Source: Ferrovum sp. JA12 (lineage in GTDB: Bacteria; Pseudomonadota; Gammaproteobacteria; Burkholderiales; Ferrovaceae). Taken from it: a stretch of 64,000 bases of DNA. Below, one piece after another: positions 47,645 through 57,435 of this stretch. Position numbers and translations under genes: made by a program. Location of the stretch: positions 372,001 through 436,000 of the forward strand of contig NZ_LJWX01000001.1 in assembly GCF_001431705.1 (NCBI RefSeq). Direction: 5' to 3'. Below the pieces are notes generated by a model, which ran no database searches, was not told the origin of the DNA, and saw only the letters and a program-made list of their open reading frames with translations. The first letter of the stretch is position 1, and every line of letters begins with the position of its first letter.

Positions 47645-48573
47645 TGAGAATTATATTTTGCGGTACGCCAGATTTTGCGGCTCAACACCTACAGGGAATA
47701 GTAAAACAAGGTCATTACCCAGTGGCCGTTTTTACGCAACCTGATCGTGAGTCAGGTCGTGGCCAAAAGCTTTCCTTTTGCCCCACAAAGCAAGTGGCCC
47801 TTGACCTGGCCATTCCAGTTTATCAGCCTGCAACATTAAAAGATGACGCAACTGAAATACTGTTTCAGACACTCAAGGCGGATATTGTTATCGTAGTGGC
47901 CTATGGGCTGATTATTCCAGCAAGTATATTAAAGATACCTCCGTATGGCTGTATTAATGTCCATGCTTCCCTTTTACCTCGTTGGCGAGGAGCGGCCCCT
48001 ATACAAAGGGCTATTGAGGCCGGTGATGATGAAACGGGAGTTACTATTATGCAAATGGATGAGGGGTTAGATACGGGGGACATGTTACAAACCTATACTT
48101 GTTCGATTAGTGCACAAGATACCGCCAAGACTTTAGCTGATAAATTAATAGCTCTTGGTATCAATGGGCTGGGTGATGTATTAGCTCTAGTAGAGCAAAA
48201 CGCCTTAGTTCGGCACAAACAACCCGTTTTGGGTGTGACTTACGCTCAGAAAATAAGTAAAAAAGAGACATTTATTAATTGGGAGTTCTCTGCAACACAA
48301 ATAGAAAGACAGATTAGAGCTTGGCAACCCCATTATGTAGCTAAAACACTCCACCACAAGGAAGTATTAAAAATATACCAAGCCGAAGTGAAAAATACAC
48401 AGAGCAGGCAACTTCCCGGTACTATTATTAATTTAGATAAAGAGATAGAAATTCAATGTGGTATTGGCAGTGTATCCATTAAAACTTTACAAAAACCCGG
48501 AGGGAAACCCATTTCGTCCAGTGAGTTTTTGCGCGGCTACTCGCTTACTTTGGGTGAGCGGTTAGGGCAGTAA
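47644..48573 (+). CDS. fmt: Methionyl-tRNA formyltransferase
   Basis: Fmt formylates initiator Met-tRNA. The 309 residues show [16 protein letters not shown] at the start, the formyl-THF site NVHASLLPRWRGAAPIQRA, GVTIMQMDEGLDTGDM, and the smaller C-terminal tRNA-binding domain. It overlaps def and rsmB by one base each, so the three are translated as a coupled set. Confidence 0.97.
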   Translation: MRIIFCGTPDFAAQHLQGIVKQGHYPVAVFTQPDRESGRGQKLSFCPTKQVALDLAIPVYQPATLKDDATEILFQTLKADIVIVVAYGLIIPASILKIPPYGCINVHASLLPRWRGAAPIQRAIEAGDDETGVTIMQMDEGLDTGDMLQTYTCSISAQDTAKTLADKLIALGINGLGDVLALVEQNALVRHKQPVLGVTYAQKISKKETFINWEFSATQIERQIRAWQPHYVAKTLHHKEVLKIYQAEVKNTQSRQLPGTIINLDKEIEIQCGIGSVSIKTLQKPGGKPISSSEFLRGYSLTLGERLGQ

Positions 48574-49844
48574 TGGAAGAAAATCAACGTCTGGCTTCCT
48601 TGATATTACTCTACGTATTTCAAGGTAAAAACGTAGAGCAATCCCTGTCTATAGTATTAAAACAAATTAAGAGCGATCAAGTTAGTATTGGTGCTGTAAA
48701 AAGTTATATATATGGAGTACTGCGCTTTGGTTGGCAATTAACATTTATCCTTAGGCGATTATGTAAAAAAGCCCCTCCTCCCCCTATCGAAAACCTTTTA
48801 TTAATTGCTTTTTATCAATTGATATATACCCATGACGAAGCGTTTACTGTGGTTTCTCAGGCGGTTAATGCCGCGATGAAACTAGAGAGCCATGCTTTAA
48901 AACCCTTTGTTAACGGAGTATTAAGAACATTTTTGCGAGAAAAAGAAAAATTAATGAGCCAGGTAATGCACAATGAAGAGGCAGTTTTTAATCATCCCCA
49001 ATGGTGGATAAATAAAATAAAACAACAATACCCATTAAACTGGATAAATATTCTAGAGCAAGCGCAAAAAAGAGCTCCCTTCACTCTTCGGGTCAATCAA
49101 CAATACATGGTCACAGAGGAATATTTAAACAAACTCGCAGACAAAAATTTAGACGTAACATGGCATGGACAGCAGGCGGTGATTTTAAGTACTCCTTGCC
49201 CCGTTGACCAATTACCGGACTTTAATCAGGGAGCGGTGTCAGTGCAAGACTTGTCGGCACAATATGCAGCTTCGTATATGGATTTATTTCGGCACGCTCG
49301 TGTACTGGATGCTTGTGCTGCACCAGGAGGTAAAACCTGCCATTTGTTGGAAAATAATCCACATATTGATTTATTAGTACTAGACAAATCTCCAGAGCGA
49401 TTACAGCGTGTAAAAGACAATATAAAGAGACTTGATTTACCAACACCCAGTCTTGGTATTAAGGCAGAAGATGCACAAAATGTAACAAATTGGTGGGATG
49501 GTATACTTTTTGATCGTATTTTGTTGGATGTTCCCTGTACGGGTTCCGGGGTGGTAAGGCGTCACCCTGATATTAAATGGTTAAGACGTGAGAGCGACAT
49601 TAAGCAGTTAGTGACTGAGCAAAAAGTTTTACTAACAAGTTTGTGGCCTTTGTTAAAATCAAAAGGAAAACTGGTTTATGTAACCTGTTCAATCTTTAAA
49701 GAGGAAACTAGTGAACAAATACAAGCTTTTCTGGATCAACACGCCGATGCAACCATGTTAAATGGTACTGATCCAGAGGATGGTTTTATAACACCAGATA
49801 GTCGTCATGACGGATTTTACTATGCGGTATGTCAAAAAAATTAA
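48573..49844 (+). CDS. rsmB: 16S rRNA m5C967 methyltransferase RsmB
   Basis: RsmB (Sun, RrmB) methylates C967 of 16S rRNA. The 423 residues have an N-terminal NusB-like domain, the AdoMet motif DACAAPGGKTCHLLE, the catalytic DVPCTGSGVVRRHPDI, and the second cysteine in YVTCSIF. The stop lies inside the start region of the next gene (overlap 23-38 bases depending on its start). Confidence 0.96.
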   Translation: MEENQRLASLILLYVFQGKNVEQSLSIVLKQIKSDQVSIGAVKSYIYGVLRFGWQLTFILRRLCKKAPPPPIENLLLIAFYQLIYTHDEAFTVVSQAVNAAMKLESHALKPFVNGVLRTFLREKEKLMSQVMHNEEAVFNHPQWWINKIKQQYPLNWINILEQAQKRAPFTLRVNQQYMVTEEYLNKLADKNLDVTWHGQQAVILSTPCPVDQLPDFNQGAVSVQDLSAQYAASYMDLFRHARVLDACAAPGGKTCHLLENNPHIDLLVLDKSPERLQRVKDNIKRLDLPTPSLGIKAEDAQNVTNWWDGILFDRILLDVPCTGSGVVRRHPDIKWLRRESDIKQLVTEQKVLLTSLWPLLKSKGKLVYVTCSIFKEETSEQIQAFLDQHADATMLNGTDPEDGFITPDSRHDGFYYAVCQKN

Positions 49845-50376
49845 GTTTTTTATTGTCTTGCTATTAAGTTGTATTTCTTTAAATACTCTCTCTGAGGGCA
49901 TTAATATTGATTCTTCAACGGTTTCAATAGACTATCAAAAGGGGTTAATTAACGCTCGGTATAGTGTGCAGCTCAATCCTACTTTAGAGCAAGCCTTAAA
50001 CCGAGGTATTCCACTATTCTTCAATTTAAGTTGTGGCATTATTCAAACCAGGTGGTATTGGTTTAACAAAAAAATTTATTCCTCAGAACAAGAAAGAAAA
50101 TTAACTTTTAATCCATTAACACGTTCTTATCGTTTTTATCTAGGTTCTGTATATGTAACATACAACTCCTTGTCAGAGGCTTTACTGGCAGTGGGTCAGG
50201 TTAGTAACTGGGTATTGGGTGAAGGCAATTTACTAAAAAAAGGCGAAGCTTATCAAGCAACACTCCAGTTGAAATTAGATGTCTCTCAACTCCCCAAACC
50301 CTTTCAAATAGATGCTATAGCCAATACTGATTGGACCTTATCCTCAACCCCTTACCAATGGATAATTAAACCGTGA
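49822..50376 (+). CDS. DUF4390-type exported protein
   Basis: The product of 184 residues starts at MRYVKKIKFF, eight bases after a GACGGA; an ATG at 49807 is the alternative. A signal peptide covers about the first 25 residues, and no further membrane segment is seen. The body reads as beta-rich, with INARYSVQLNPTLEQALNRG and the end PFQIDAIANTDWTLSS. Members of this family sit before ntrY in betaproteobacteria and have no established function. It overlaps ntrY by 4 bases, so a link to the sensor, for example as a periplasmic partner, is possible but unproven. Confidence 0.82.
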   Translation: MRYVKKIKFFIVLLLSCISLNTLSEGINIDSSTVSIDYQKGLINARYSVQLNPTLEQALNRGIPLFFNLSCGIIQTRWYWFNKKIYSSEQERKLTFNPLTRSYRFYLGSVYVTYNSLSEALLAVGQVSNWVLGEGNLLKKGEAYQATLQLKLDVSQLPKPFQIDAIANTDWTLSSTPYQWIIKP

Positions 50377-52535
50377 AAACAGAAAAATTAACCGGTTTTT
50401 CTTGGTTAAAATGGTTTGTATTAGTTTCTGCGGTGTTTGGCGTCCTCCTGCTTTATTTATTGTCTGAGGCCACAGGAAACACTTCCCTTTTTGCACAAAA
50501 TTATCCCCGATTGTTAGCAATCGGTGCTGGTGTTGCACTGATACTGGTTTTTTTAATCCTCGTCCAGTTATTGCTGTTTTATAAAAAAATTAAAGCAAAA
50601 GTATTTGGATCAAAGTTAACTTTAAAGCTATTAATGATATTTATATTAATGGCAATTATTCCAGGGACCTTGGTTTATGGGGTATCTGTTAAGTTTTTAT
50701 CTAATAGTATCGAATCATGGTTTGATGTCAATGTAGATAAAGCTCTGACCGCTGGGTTAGATTTAGGGAGAACCACTTATGACACTCTTCTGAATGATTT
50801 AACTCAAAAAGCAGAAACTATGGCGCAGCAGTTATCTGAAGCATCGATTATCGATGAAGGAACAATGCTCTATCATCTGCGTGAGCAATCAGGGGTCCAA
50901 GAAGCTACTTTATTTTCAAAAACAGGAGCGGTCTTGTCCTTTGCTAGCGCACAAAGTGACACCTTGGTCCCAGAAGCATTACCCACAAGCAGTAATATGA
51001 TGCATCAAATAAGAACTCAACGACCTTATAAAATGGTAGAAAGCCGTCCTGGAAAGGGTCAGTTTCTGAGGGTGGTGGTTCCTGTGAATACCCTCTCCTT
51101 TGAAGAGAACTTAAAGGCCTTACAAGTAATTCAACCTATTTCAAAGGAGTTGGCGCAGGAAGCCGACAGTGTGGAAGCTGCTTATCGCGGTTACCAGGAG
51201 TTACTGTTAGCAAGGGCTGGATTAAAGAGAATCTATGCTTTAAATTTGTCTTTAGTATTGTTATTGAGTATGTTGAGTGCCATTATTTCAGCATTTATTA
51301 TTTCAGAAAAAATCAGTGCACCCTTAGGGCTCCTTGCAGAAATCACAAAAGTCATTGGTCTAGGGGATTATAGTAGAAAAATTCCCGTTATTAGTAATGA
51401 CGAGCTGGGTATGCTTAGCCAATCTTTTAACACTATGACAGAGAAGTTAAAGGATACCTCTGAGGCCAGAGAACGAGCCCAAGAGAAATTAACAGAAGCC
51501 AAACAGTATCAGGAAAATATTCTTTCTAATTTATCTACGGGAGTCATTGTTCTCGATGAACGTTTAGTGCTAAAGAGCGCTAACGTTAGCGCAAATGAGA
51601 TCCTTGGGATACGTCTAATTAGAGTTCGTCATGTCGCTCTTCAAGAATGGGGTCACTTTATTTCAGAGCTAACGGATTTGAGTCAGTATATCGAACAGCG
51701 CTTTGCAGAGGCCATGGATTTTACATGGGATGGAGACATTGATGTTAAAACCAAAGGTGGGATGAAAAAAATTCACTTTAGAGGATCGCGCTTACCAGGT
51801 GGCAACAATAGTGATTATGTTTTAGTCTTTGATGATATTACAAAAATGGTTCAAGCTCAGCGTGATGCGGCATGGGCTGAGGTAGCAAGACGGTTAGCCC
51901 ATGAAATCAAAAACCCGCTAACACCGATTCAATTGTCCGCAGAACGATTAAGGTTAAAGTTATCAGAAAAGCTTCCGCCTACAGAACAAGAGCTATTAAA
52001 TAAGAGTATTACTACCATTGTTAACCAAGTAGATGCTTTGAAAAATATGGTGAATGATTTTAGTGAATACGCAAGATCCTCAGCCACTAAAATTAGTTTG
52101 GTCAATATCAACGATCTTATTCTAGAGATTATGGGGTTATATGAATCAAACGGAGAACAAATTACATTGAACTTAACTCATCATTTACCCTTAATCAAAG
52201 GTGATCCCCAGCGCTTAAGACAGGTGATTCATAATCTATTACAAAATGCGTTAGATGCACTACAAGACCATCATCAGGCGAAAGTAACAATCATGACAAA
52301 TTTACACGAAAACAAAGTAGTCCTGTGTGTTAGTGACAATGGCCCTGGTTTTTCCGAAGAATTTTTAACTAGGATATTCGAGCCATATGTCACAACTAAA
52401 GTCAAAGGAACGGGTCTTGGTTTGGCTATTGTTAAGAAAATAATAGAAGAGCACCAAGGTAGTATAGAGGCTGGAAATTTAGATAGTGGAGGAGCTGTGG
52501 TCAATATCAGTTTCCCTATGGCGGAGAAAGTGTGA
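50373..52535 (+). CDS. ntrY: Sensor histidine kinase NtrY
   Basis: This is the membrane sensor of the NtrYX pair. The 720 residues have membrane segments at about 10-32, 45-70, 84-107 and 288-312, with a periplasmic domain of about 180 residues between the last two. A HAMP domain (about 315-366), a PAS-like part and the dimerisation box with H510 in AHEIKNPLTPIQLSAERL follow. The ATPase motifs are NLLQNALDAL, DNGPGFSEE and GTGLGLAIVKK. It starts at GTG 50373. The signal sensed is not shown by the sequence; nitrogen or redox conditions are reported for relatives. Confidence 0.93.
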   Translation: MKTEKLTGFSWLKWFVLVSAVFGVLLLYLLSEATGNTSLFAQNYPRLLAIGAGVALILVFLILVQLLLFYKKIKAKVFGSKLTLKLLMIFILMAIIPGTLVYGVSVKFLSNSIESWFDVNVDKALTAGLDLGRTTYDTLLNDLTQKAETMAQQLSEASIIDEGTMLYHLREQSGVQEATLFSKTGAVLSFASAQSDTLVPEALPTSSNMMHQIRTQRPYKMVESRPGKGQFLRVVVPVNTLSFEENLKALQVIQPISKELAQEADSVEAAYRGYQELLLARAGLKRIYALNLSLVLLLSMLSAIISAFIISEKISAPLGLLAEITKVIGLGDYSRKIPVISNDELGMLSQSFNTMTEKLKDTSEARERAQEKLTEAKQYQENILSNLSTGVIVLDERLVLKSANVSANEILGIRLIRVRHVALQEWGHFISELTDLSQYIEQRFAEAMDFTWDGDIDVKTKGGMKKIHFRGSRLPGGNNSDYVLVFDDITKMVQAQRDAAWAEVARRLAHEIKNPLTPIQLSAERLRLKLSEKLPPTEQELLNKSITTIVNQVDALKNMVNDFSEYARSSATKISLVNINDLILEIMGLYESNGEQITLNLTHHLPLIKGDPQRLRQVIHNLLQNALDALQDHHQAKVTIMTNLHENKVVLCVSDNGPGFSEEFLTRIFEPYVTTKVKGTGLGLAIVKKIIEEHQGSIEAGNLDSGGAVVNISFPMAEKV

Positions 52536-53800
52536 TGGCGAATCATATATTGGTTGTTGACGATGAAATAGGTATCCGAGAGTTATTATCTGAAATTTTA
52601 TCCGATGAGGGTTATGAAATCACCTTGGCTGCAAATGCTTGGGAAGCACGACAAATTCGACAGAATATACGTCCAGATTTGGTCTTGCTTGATATATGGA
52701 TGCCTGAAATGGACGGAATTACTCTCCTTCGTGAGTGGGTCAGTTTGGGTCAATTAAACATGCCAGTAGTTATGATGTCCGGTCATGCAACCGTCGATAC
52801 CGCAGTGGAAGCCACACGGATTGGTGCCGTAGATTTTTTAGAAAAACCCATTACTCTGCCAAAGTTACTGGCTACCGTTGAAAAAGCATTACGTAAAGGG
52901 GAGACACAATATCGTCCCGATTTGTCTATTCTACAATTAGGCAAAGGCACAGTAGTTAGTGAGTTAAAAAGACGCTTGGATCAGGTTTCTAATCGCTTAG
53001 CTCCTCTATTGCTGGTGGGTGAAGTGGGCTGCGGAACTGAGCTTGCAGCTCGCTATCTTCATCAACCTAATACGCCCTGGTATGCCCCGGAGACTAACGA
53101 GTGGTTAGCAGATAATCCCTTTGAGCCTTTAAGTGAATGTCAGGGCGGGATTATCTTTATTCAAGAGATTAAAACGCTTAGCAAACCAGAGCAGCGTGGT
53201 TTGTCTCAGTTACTAGGAAAATTAGAAAAGCATCATGTGCGGTTAATTTGCGCGTCAAGTATGGCCGTGGGAGCGCTCATTAGTGAAAACATCATCGAAG
53301 CTGAGCTGATCACCCGTATATCTCAGTTAACTCTCTCTATTCCTCCTTTGCGCGACCATGCGGAAGATATTCCGGAGATCGCAACCGCAATATTGGGCAG
53401 ATTGATAGAGGTAGGTGAAATTCCAAATAAGGTCTTTACCTCATCAGCCTTGAATAGTTTAAGACAATTACAATGGCCGGGTAATTTACCTGCACTCACT
53501 AACGCTATTCGCACCCTCGCTCTGACAACTACTAATACGGAGGTCGTTGCTGAAGATGTCCTGAAAATCTCCTCAGATTTTGATCAGCAACAAAAAAATC
53601 ATTTTAATATGATTGGTTTTGATATGCCCTTGAGAGACGCACGGGATTTATTTGAAAAGGCCTATTTTGAGTATCATATCCAAAATGAGTCAGGCAATAT
53701 GTCACGGGTGGCGGAAAAAGTGGGATTAGAGCGAACTCATCTGTATCGAAAACTAAAACAGTTAGGCGTAAAGCTCGCTTCTCAACGAGGTGAGGAATGA
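52535..53800 (+). CDS. ntrX: Response regulator NtrX with degenerate AAA+ domain
   Basis: NtrX receives phosphate from NtrY. The 421 residues have a normal receiver domain (VVDDE at 8-12, D53 in LLDIWMPEMDG) and a C-terminal Fis-type helix-turn-helix (VAEKVGLERTHLYRKLKQLG). The central AAA+ domain is altered. The P-loop reads GEVGCGTE with Thr in place of the Lys, the Walker B reads GIIFIQE without the Asp, and the GAFTGA loop that contacts sigma-54 is absent. It can probably bind DNA but not hydrolyse ATP or drive sigma-54 polymerase. It overlaps ntrY and the next gene. Confidence 0.93.
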   Translation: MANHILVVDDEIGIRELLSEILSDEGYEITLAANAWEARQIRQNIRPDLVLLDIWMPEMDGITLLREWVSLGQLNMPVVMMSGHATVDTAVEATRIGAVDFLEKPITLPKLLATVEKALRKGETQYRPDLSILQLGKGTVVSELKRRLDQVSNRLAPLLLVGEVGCGTELAARYLHQPNTPWYAPETNEWLADNPFEPLSECQGGIIFIQEIKTLSKPEQRGLSQLLGKLEKHHVRLICASSMAVGALISENIIEAELITRISQLTLSIPPLRDHAEDIPEIATAILGRLIEVGEIPNKVFTSSALNSLRQLQWPGNLPALTNAIRTLALTTTNTEVVAEDVLKISSDFDQQQKNHFNMIGFDMPLRDARDLFEKAYFEYHIQNESGNMSRVAEKVGLERTHLYRKLKQLGVKLASQRGEE

Positions 53801-55097
53801 GCGAGAGAAAGTGGTTAATTCTCTCTCATGGATTTAATATGGATGGCAGGGCGGCAAGTCTCACTATCACCGATAAAATCCCACATTTAATTAATGCAGA
53901 GATTGAGCCAATTGTACTCAGTGCAGTGACCGGAAAAAAAGATACTAGGTTTTATCATCATCAACTTTTGCCGTGGGGACCTGCGGGCTTACGTTTTGAT
54001 TTACGGCATTTAATTGCACAACAATACGGTCGTGGACTGTTTTATCGAATCAGTACTGGATTTGCTTCACTGCTTTTATCCCCTTTTATTTTACTAGAGC
54101 GTTTAATCTGTGGTCTACAAAGTCAGTGGTCATGGACCCCTGCTGCGATATTTTGGGGTTATATCTGTATTAAACGATTTAATCCGGAGTTAATTTATTC
54201 TACTGGAGGTGCCTATTCAGCACACTGGGCAGGCTATTGGTTAAAGCGAATGACTAAAAAACCATGGATTGCAGAAATCCATGATCCCATGGTTTTTCCG
54301 GGAACCCTCCCTAAGACTAGAAACTTAAAGTTTTGGGCGAAACTAGAGGGAATGATTTGCCGTGAGGCGGATCTTGTTTGGTGGTTTACAGAGCAGGCTA
54401 TGCTCAGTGCAAAAAAAGACACCCGGAGCTGGGAGACAAAGGTAAAGTAATTCTACCCGGTGCAGAACCGCCTATAGTATCGGCGGAATATGTTAGAGAT
54501 CCAAACTGTATCCATATTGGACACTTTGGTTCTTTATCTAATGTGAGAACAATAAAAGGTTTTGCAGAAGCTTTTTTAAAGTTTAAACAAGACAGTCCAG
54601 ACAGTGCTAAAGTATTTAAAATCGAATGCTATGGGGGAAGTATTGATAGTCATGCAAAGCTATTCATAAATGAAAATAAATTAAATGACCAGTTCATAGA
54701 AGTTGGTCGTCTTGAATATGATCATAAAAAGAAAATATCAGGTAGAGAGCAAATACAAATAAAAATGCAGCAGATGGACTATTTGTTAATAATTCATGGT
54801 CATACTGCAGATTGTGCAGAATATATTCCATCTAAATTTTATGATTACCTGTGGGCACGAAGACCGATCATAGCAATCACACACAACAACAAGCAATTTA
54901 ATACATTATTAAATAAATATAATAGTTTCATAGCAAACTCGAATGAATTAGATTCTATCGTTCAAGCGTTGAATAAAATATATTTAATATGGAAAAAAGG
55001 GTTAAATAAAAAAATTCAACTAACTCCAATAGGGACAGTTGACGCAACCAATTCAATAATTAATTATGTAAATTATGAAATTCACAGATCTAACTAA
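53797..55097 (+). pseudogene. GT4-like glycosyltransferase interrupted by a -1 frame change in an A7 run
   Basis: Two frames together make one glycosyltransferase of the GT-B fold. The first frame (53797-54450) has GFNMDGRAASLTITDKIPHL, STGGAYSAHWAGYW and IAEIHDPMVFPGTLPK, then reaches EQAMLSAKK. At A7 (54411-54417) a -1 shift leads into RHPELGDKGKVILPGAEPP and the donor domain with IHIGHFGSLSNVRTIKGFAEA and YIPSKFYDYLWARRPIIAI, ending at 55097. The joined product has 433 residues. The codons at the site read GCA AAA AAA, a slippery arrangement. It may be a real lesion, programmed slippage or a sequencing error. Base composition becomes AT-richer near this point. Confidence 0.8.
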
Positions 55098-56007
55098 ACA
55101 AATAAAAAAAATTGATATTGCAACAGATATGACATTATTTAATCCATCATTGATTTCTGAAAATGATGAATTGAAAGTAATGTTAAGAGTAATAGAAGAG
55201 GACAAAAATAAGAAAAATAGAAAGGGGTTTTTTTATTCAGAAAATTGGATAGTCAACTATGATGATCAATTCAATTTTAAAAACTATTCTATTATTGACG
55301 ATGAGGGAATCATTAATCAATACAGGGAGTGTAGTTACGGATTAGAGGACGGTAGACTTTTTAAATGGAATAATGAAAACTGGGTAATATTCTCAGGTTT
55401 AAATATAGAAAATAAAAAATTTATTAATACAATGTGTATTGCGAAGTTGGTTGGAAACAAACTGAAAGAGTTTACTCTTATTCCCTCACCACAAAACAAA
55501 GAAAGAGAGAAAAACTGGGTCCCCCTCGTAAAAGATAACGAGTTATACATTATTTATAATATTGATCCATTAGAAATTTACTTATATAAAAATGGTACTT
55601 TAAGTTTGTTTTACAAAAGTAAAAAAAAATATCAACGTTTCTTTGTTTCAGGCTCTTCTACGGCGATACAATTTAATAATAATTATGTTTTTGTCTCGCA
55701 CCATAGAGAAAAAATGAATATAATAAAAAAGCTTTTTTTAAAATTAACGAATAAGGAAAGATATAAAAAAGAAAAAATTTACTTTTACCATCAATTTCAC
55801 TTACTAGATGAGTCCTTGAGAAAACTTCGTACGAGTAAAAAGTTCAACTTCGAAAAAAAAGGAATAGAGTTTTGTGCAGGTATCGCGATTAAGCATGACA
55901 ATATTTTTATGTCTTATGGTTTATCAGATCAAGCCGCTTATTTAATCAAATTATCTATTTCAGATATATTTTCTGATTTGTCGACAATGGAACTTAAATC
56001 TATTTAA
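55075..56007 (+). CDS. Putative beta-propeller glycosidase/phosphorylase-like protein
   Basis: The 310-residue protein has no signal peptide or membrane segment. Its pattern recalls five-bladed propeller enzymes of the GH130/GH43 kind: FNPSLI near 22, YGLEDGRLFKW near 90, KNWVPLVKDNELYIIYNIDP in the middle, GSSTAIQFNNNYVFVSHH, and FCAGIAIKHDNIFMSYGLSD toward the end. Catalytic residues cannot be assigned from this alone. It is very AT-rich. It overlaps the preceding gene by 23 bases and the next by 1, so it belongs to the polysaccharide operon. Confidence 0.55.
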   Translation: MKFTDLTKQIKKIDIATDMTLFNPSLISENDELKVMLRVIEEDKNKKNRKGFFYSENWIVNYDDQFNFKNYSIIDDEGIINQYRECSYGLEDGRLFKWNNENWVIFSGLNIENKKFINTMCIAKLVGNKLKEFTLIPSPQNKEREKNWVPLVKDNELYIIYNIDPLEIYLYKNGTLSLFYKSKKKYQRFFVSGSSTAIQFNNNYVFVSHHREKMNIIKKLFLKLTNKERYKKEKIYFYHQFHLLDESLRKLRTSKKFNFEKKGIEFCAGIAIKHDNIFMSYGLSDQAAYLIKLSISDIFSDLSTMELKSI

Positions 56008-57299
56008 TGAAAATCATTAGACTACCGACACAAAAATTTATTCCAGAAACCTTTAATCAAGATAGGCTATCCTCATTAATTTATATTCTCATAACTCTCT
56101 CACCAATTGTTTTTTTTACATATGAAAGGGCATTTGGTGAATGGTATAAGCTAATCTCTATTTTATGCGTTACATCATTAATCATACAGAAAGATATAAT
56201 TAATTTTAATTGGAGAAATAACAATCTCTCGTTAATGATATTTGTTATTTATCCGTTAGTAATTTTAATTAATCAACTGTTAAGATGGGATTGGCACATT
56301 CATGAATACTTAGATAAGTTACGATTTTTATTCGCAATACCAATTTTTATCTATTTATCCGAAAAGAAATTTAATTTTATGGGGGTTTTAGAAAAATCCT
56401 TGCCTATTGCATTAATACTTTCTTATGTAAGCACAAATTTATTTTTTTTAGATCGACAGTATGGCGATCGTTTCACAGACCTTTTCTTAAATCCGATTTA
56501 TTATGGCGAAATTACGCTATCAATGAGTATGATTTTGTTGGCGACGTTTTTTATATCGCACAATAAAAATATATATATAAATTGTTTAAAAGTAATTGGT
56601 TTTCTTATGGGAATTTATATATCTGTAAAGACAGGTAGTAGAACTGGTTGGGAAAACTTAATAATTATTCCTATCCTTTTGATATTGTTTAAAAGAAAAA
56701 ATCTTAAAACAGAATATCAACTCTTATTTTTACTATTATTCATGGCAGGATTAATTTTATTAATTAAATATAATCAAACAGTCTCTTTACGTTTAAGCCA
56801 AGCCTATCTTGAAATAAAAAACTATCCTTGGTCGGGAGGTATGGCTCCAGTCACATCTGTTGGACAGAGAATTACATTTTACAGAATTGGTTGGGATTTA
56901 ATGCTTAAAGAGCCTTGGTACGGCTGGGGCCAAAAAGGATATGGGGGATTATTGTTAAGACCGGAGTTATTGTCCTTTTCTGCAAAGGAAACGTTACTAA
57001 TGACTTACTATGCGCATTTTCATAACGAATTGTTAACGTTAATTGTTTGGTATGGCGTTTTTGGTCCTATTATTTATTTGATAAACTTTATTTTCCCATT
57101 AGTTAACGCAATAAAAGTGTTAAAAACTCAAATCGTTAATGAGGTTACTAAAAATAATTCATTAATATTGATTGTTTTTCTAGTAACTCAAATAGTCGCT
57201 GGTTTGTCAGATATGGTTATTTTATTTAAATACATGATAATGTTTTATAGTTTCATGATGGCATGTTTACTGGCATCTGTTCATAAAAAAGAAATTTAA
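56007..57299 (+). CDS. O-antigen ligase/polymerase family membrane protein
   Basis: The 430-residue protein has about 11-12 hydrophobic segments. The family motifs are VKTGSRTGWEN in the middle, a long periplasmic loop with QRITFYRIGWDLMLKEPWYG, and GWGQKGYGGLL followed by YAHFHNELLTLIVWYG. These place it in the Wzy_C/WaaL group. Whether it ligates O-antigen to lipid A-core or polymerises repeat units cannot be told from sequence. It is AT-rich and is the last gene of the rightward run. Confidence 0.87.
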   Translation: MKIIRLPTQKFIPETFNQDRLSSLIYILITLSPIVFFTYERAFGEWYKLISILCVTSLIIQKDIINFNWRNNNLSLMIFVIYPLVILINQLLRWDWHIHEYLDKLRFLFAIPIFIYLSEKKFNFMGVLEKSLPIALILSYVSTNLFFLDRQYGDRFTDLFLNPIYYGEITLSMSMILLATFFISHNKNIYINCLKVIGFLMGIYISVKTGSRTGWENLIIIPILLILFKRKNLKTEYQLLFLLLFMAGLILLIKYNQTVSLRLSQAYLEIKNYPWSGGMAPVTSVGQRITFYRIGWDLMLKEPWYGWGQKGYGGLLLRPELLSFSAKETLLMTYYAHFHNELLTLIVWYGVFGPIIYLINFIFPLVNAIKVLKTQIVNEVTKNNSLILIVFLVTQIVAGLSDMVILFKYMIMFYSFMMACLLASVHKKEI

Positions 57300-57435
57300 A
57301 TACACTATATACTTATATTAAAGATTTAGATTTCCCTTAGGATCTTAACTTATTTAACCGGTAAAGCTCTTCCAGTTGTACATATAAACGTTTTATTTCC
57401 CTGGCTCCCATTAAATGTATTTGAAGTAGTATTGT

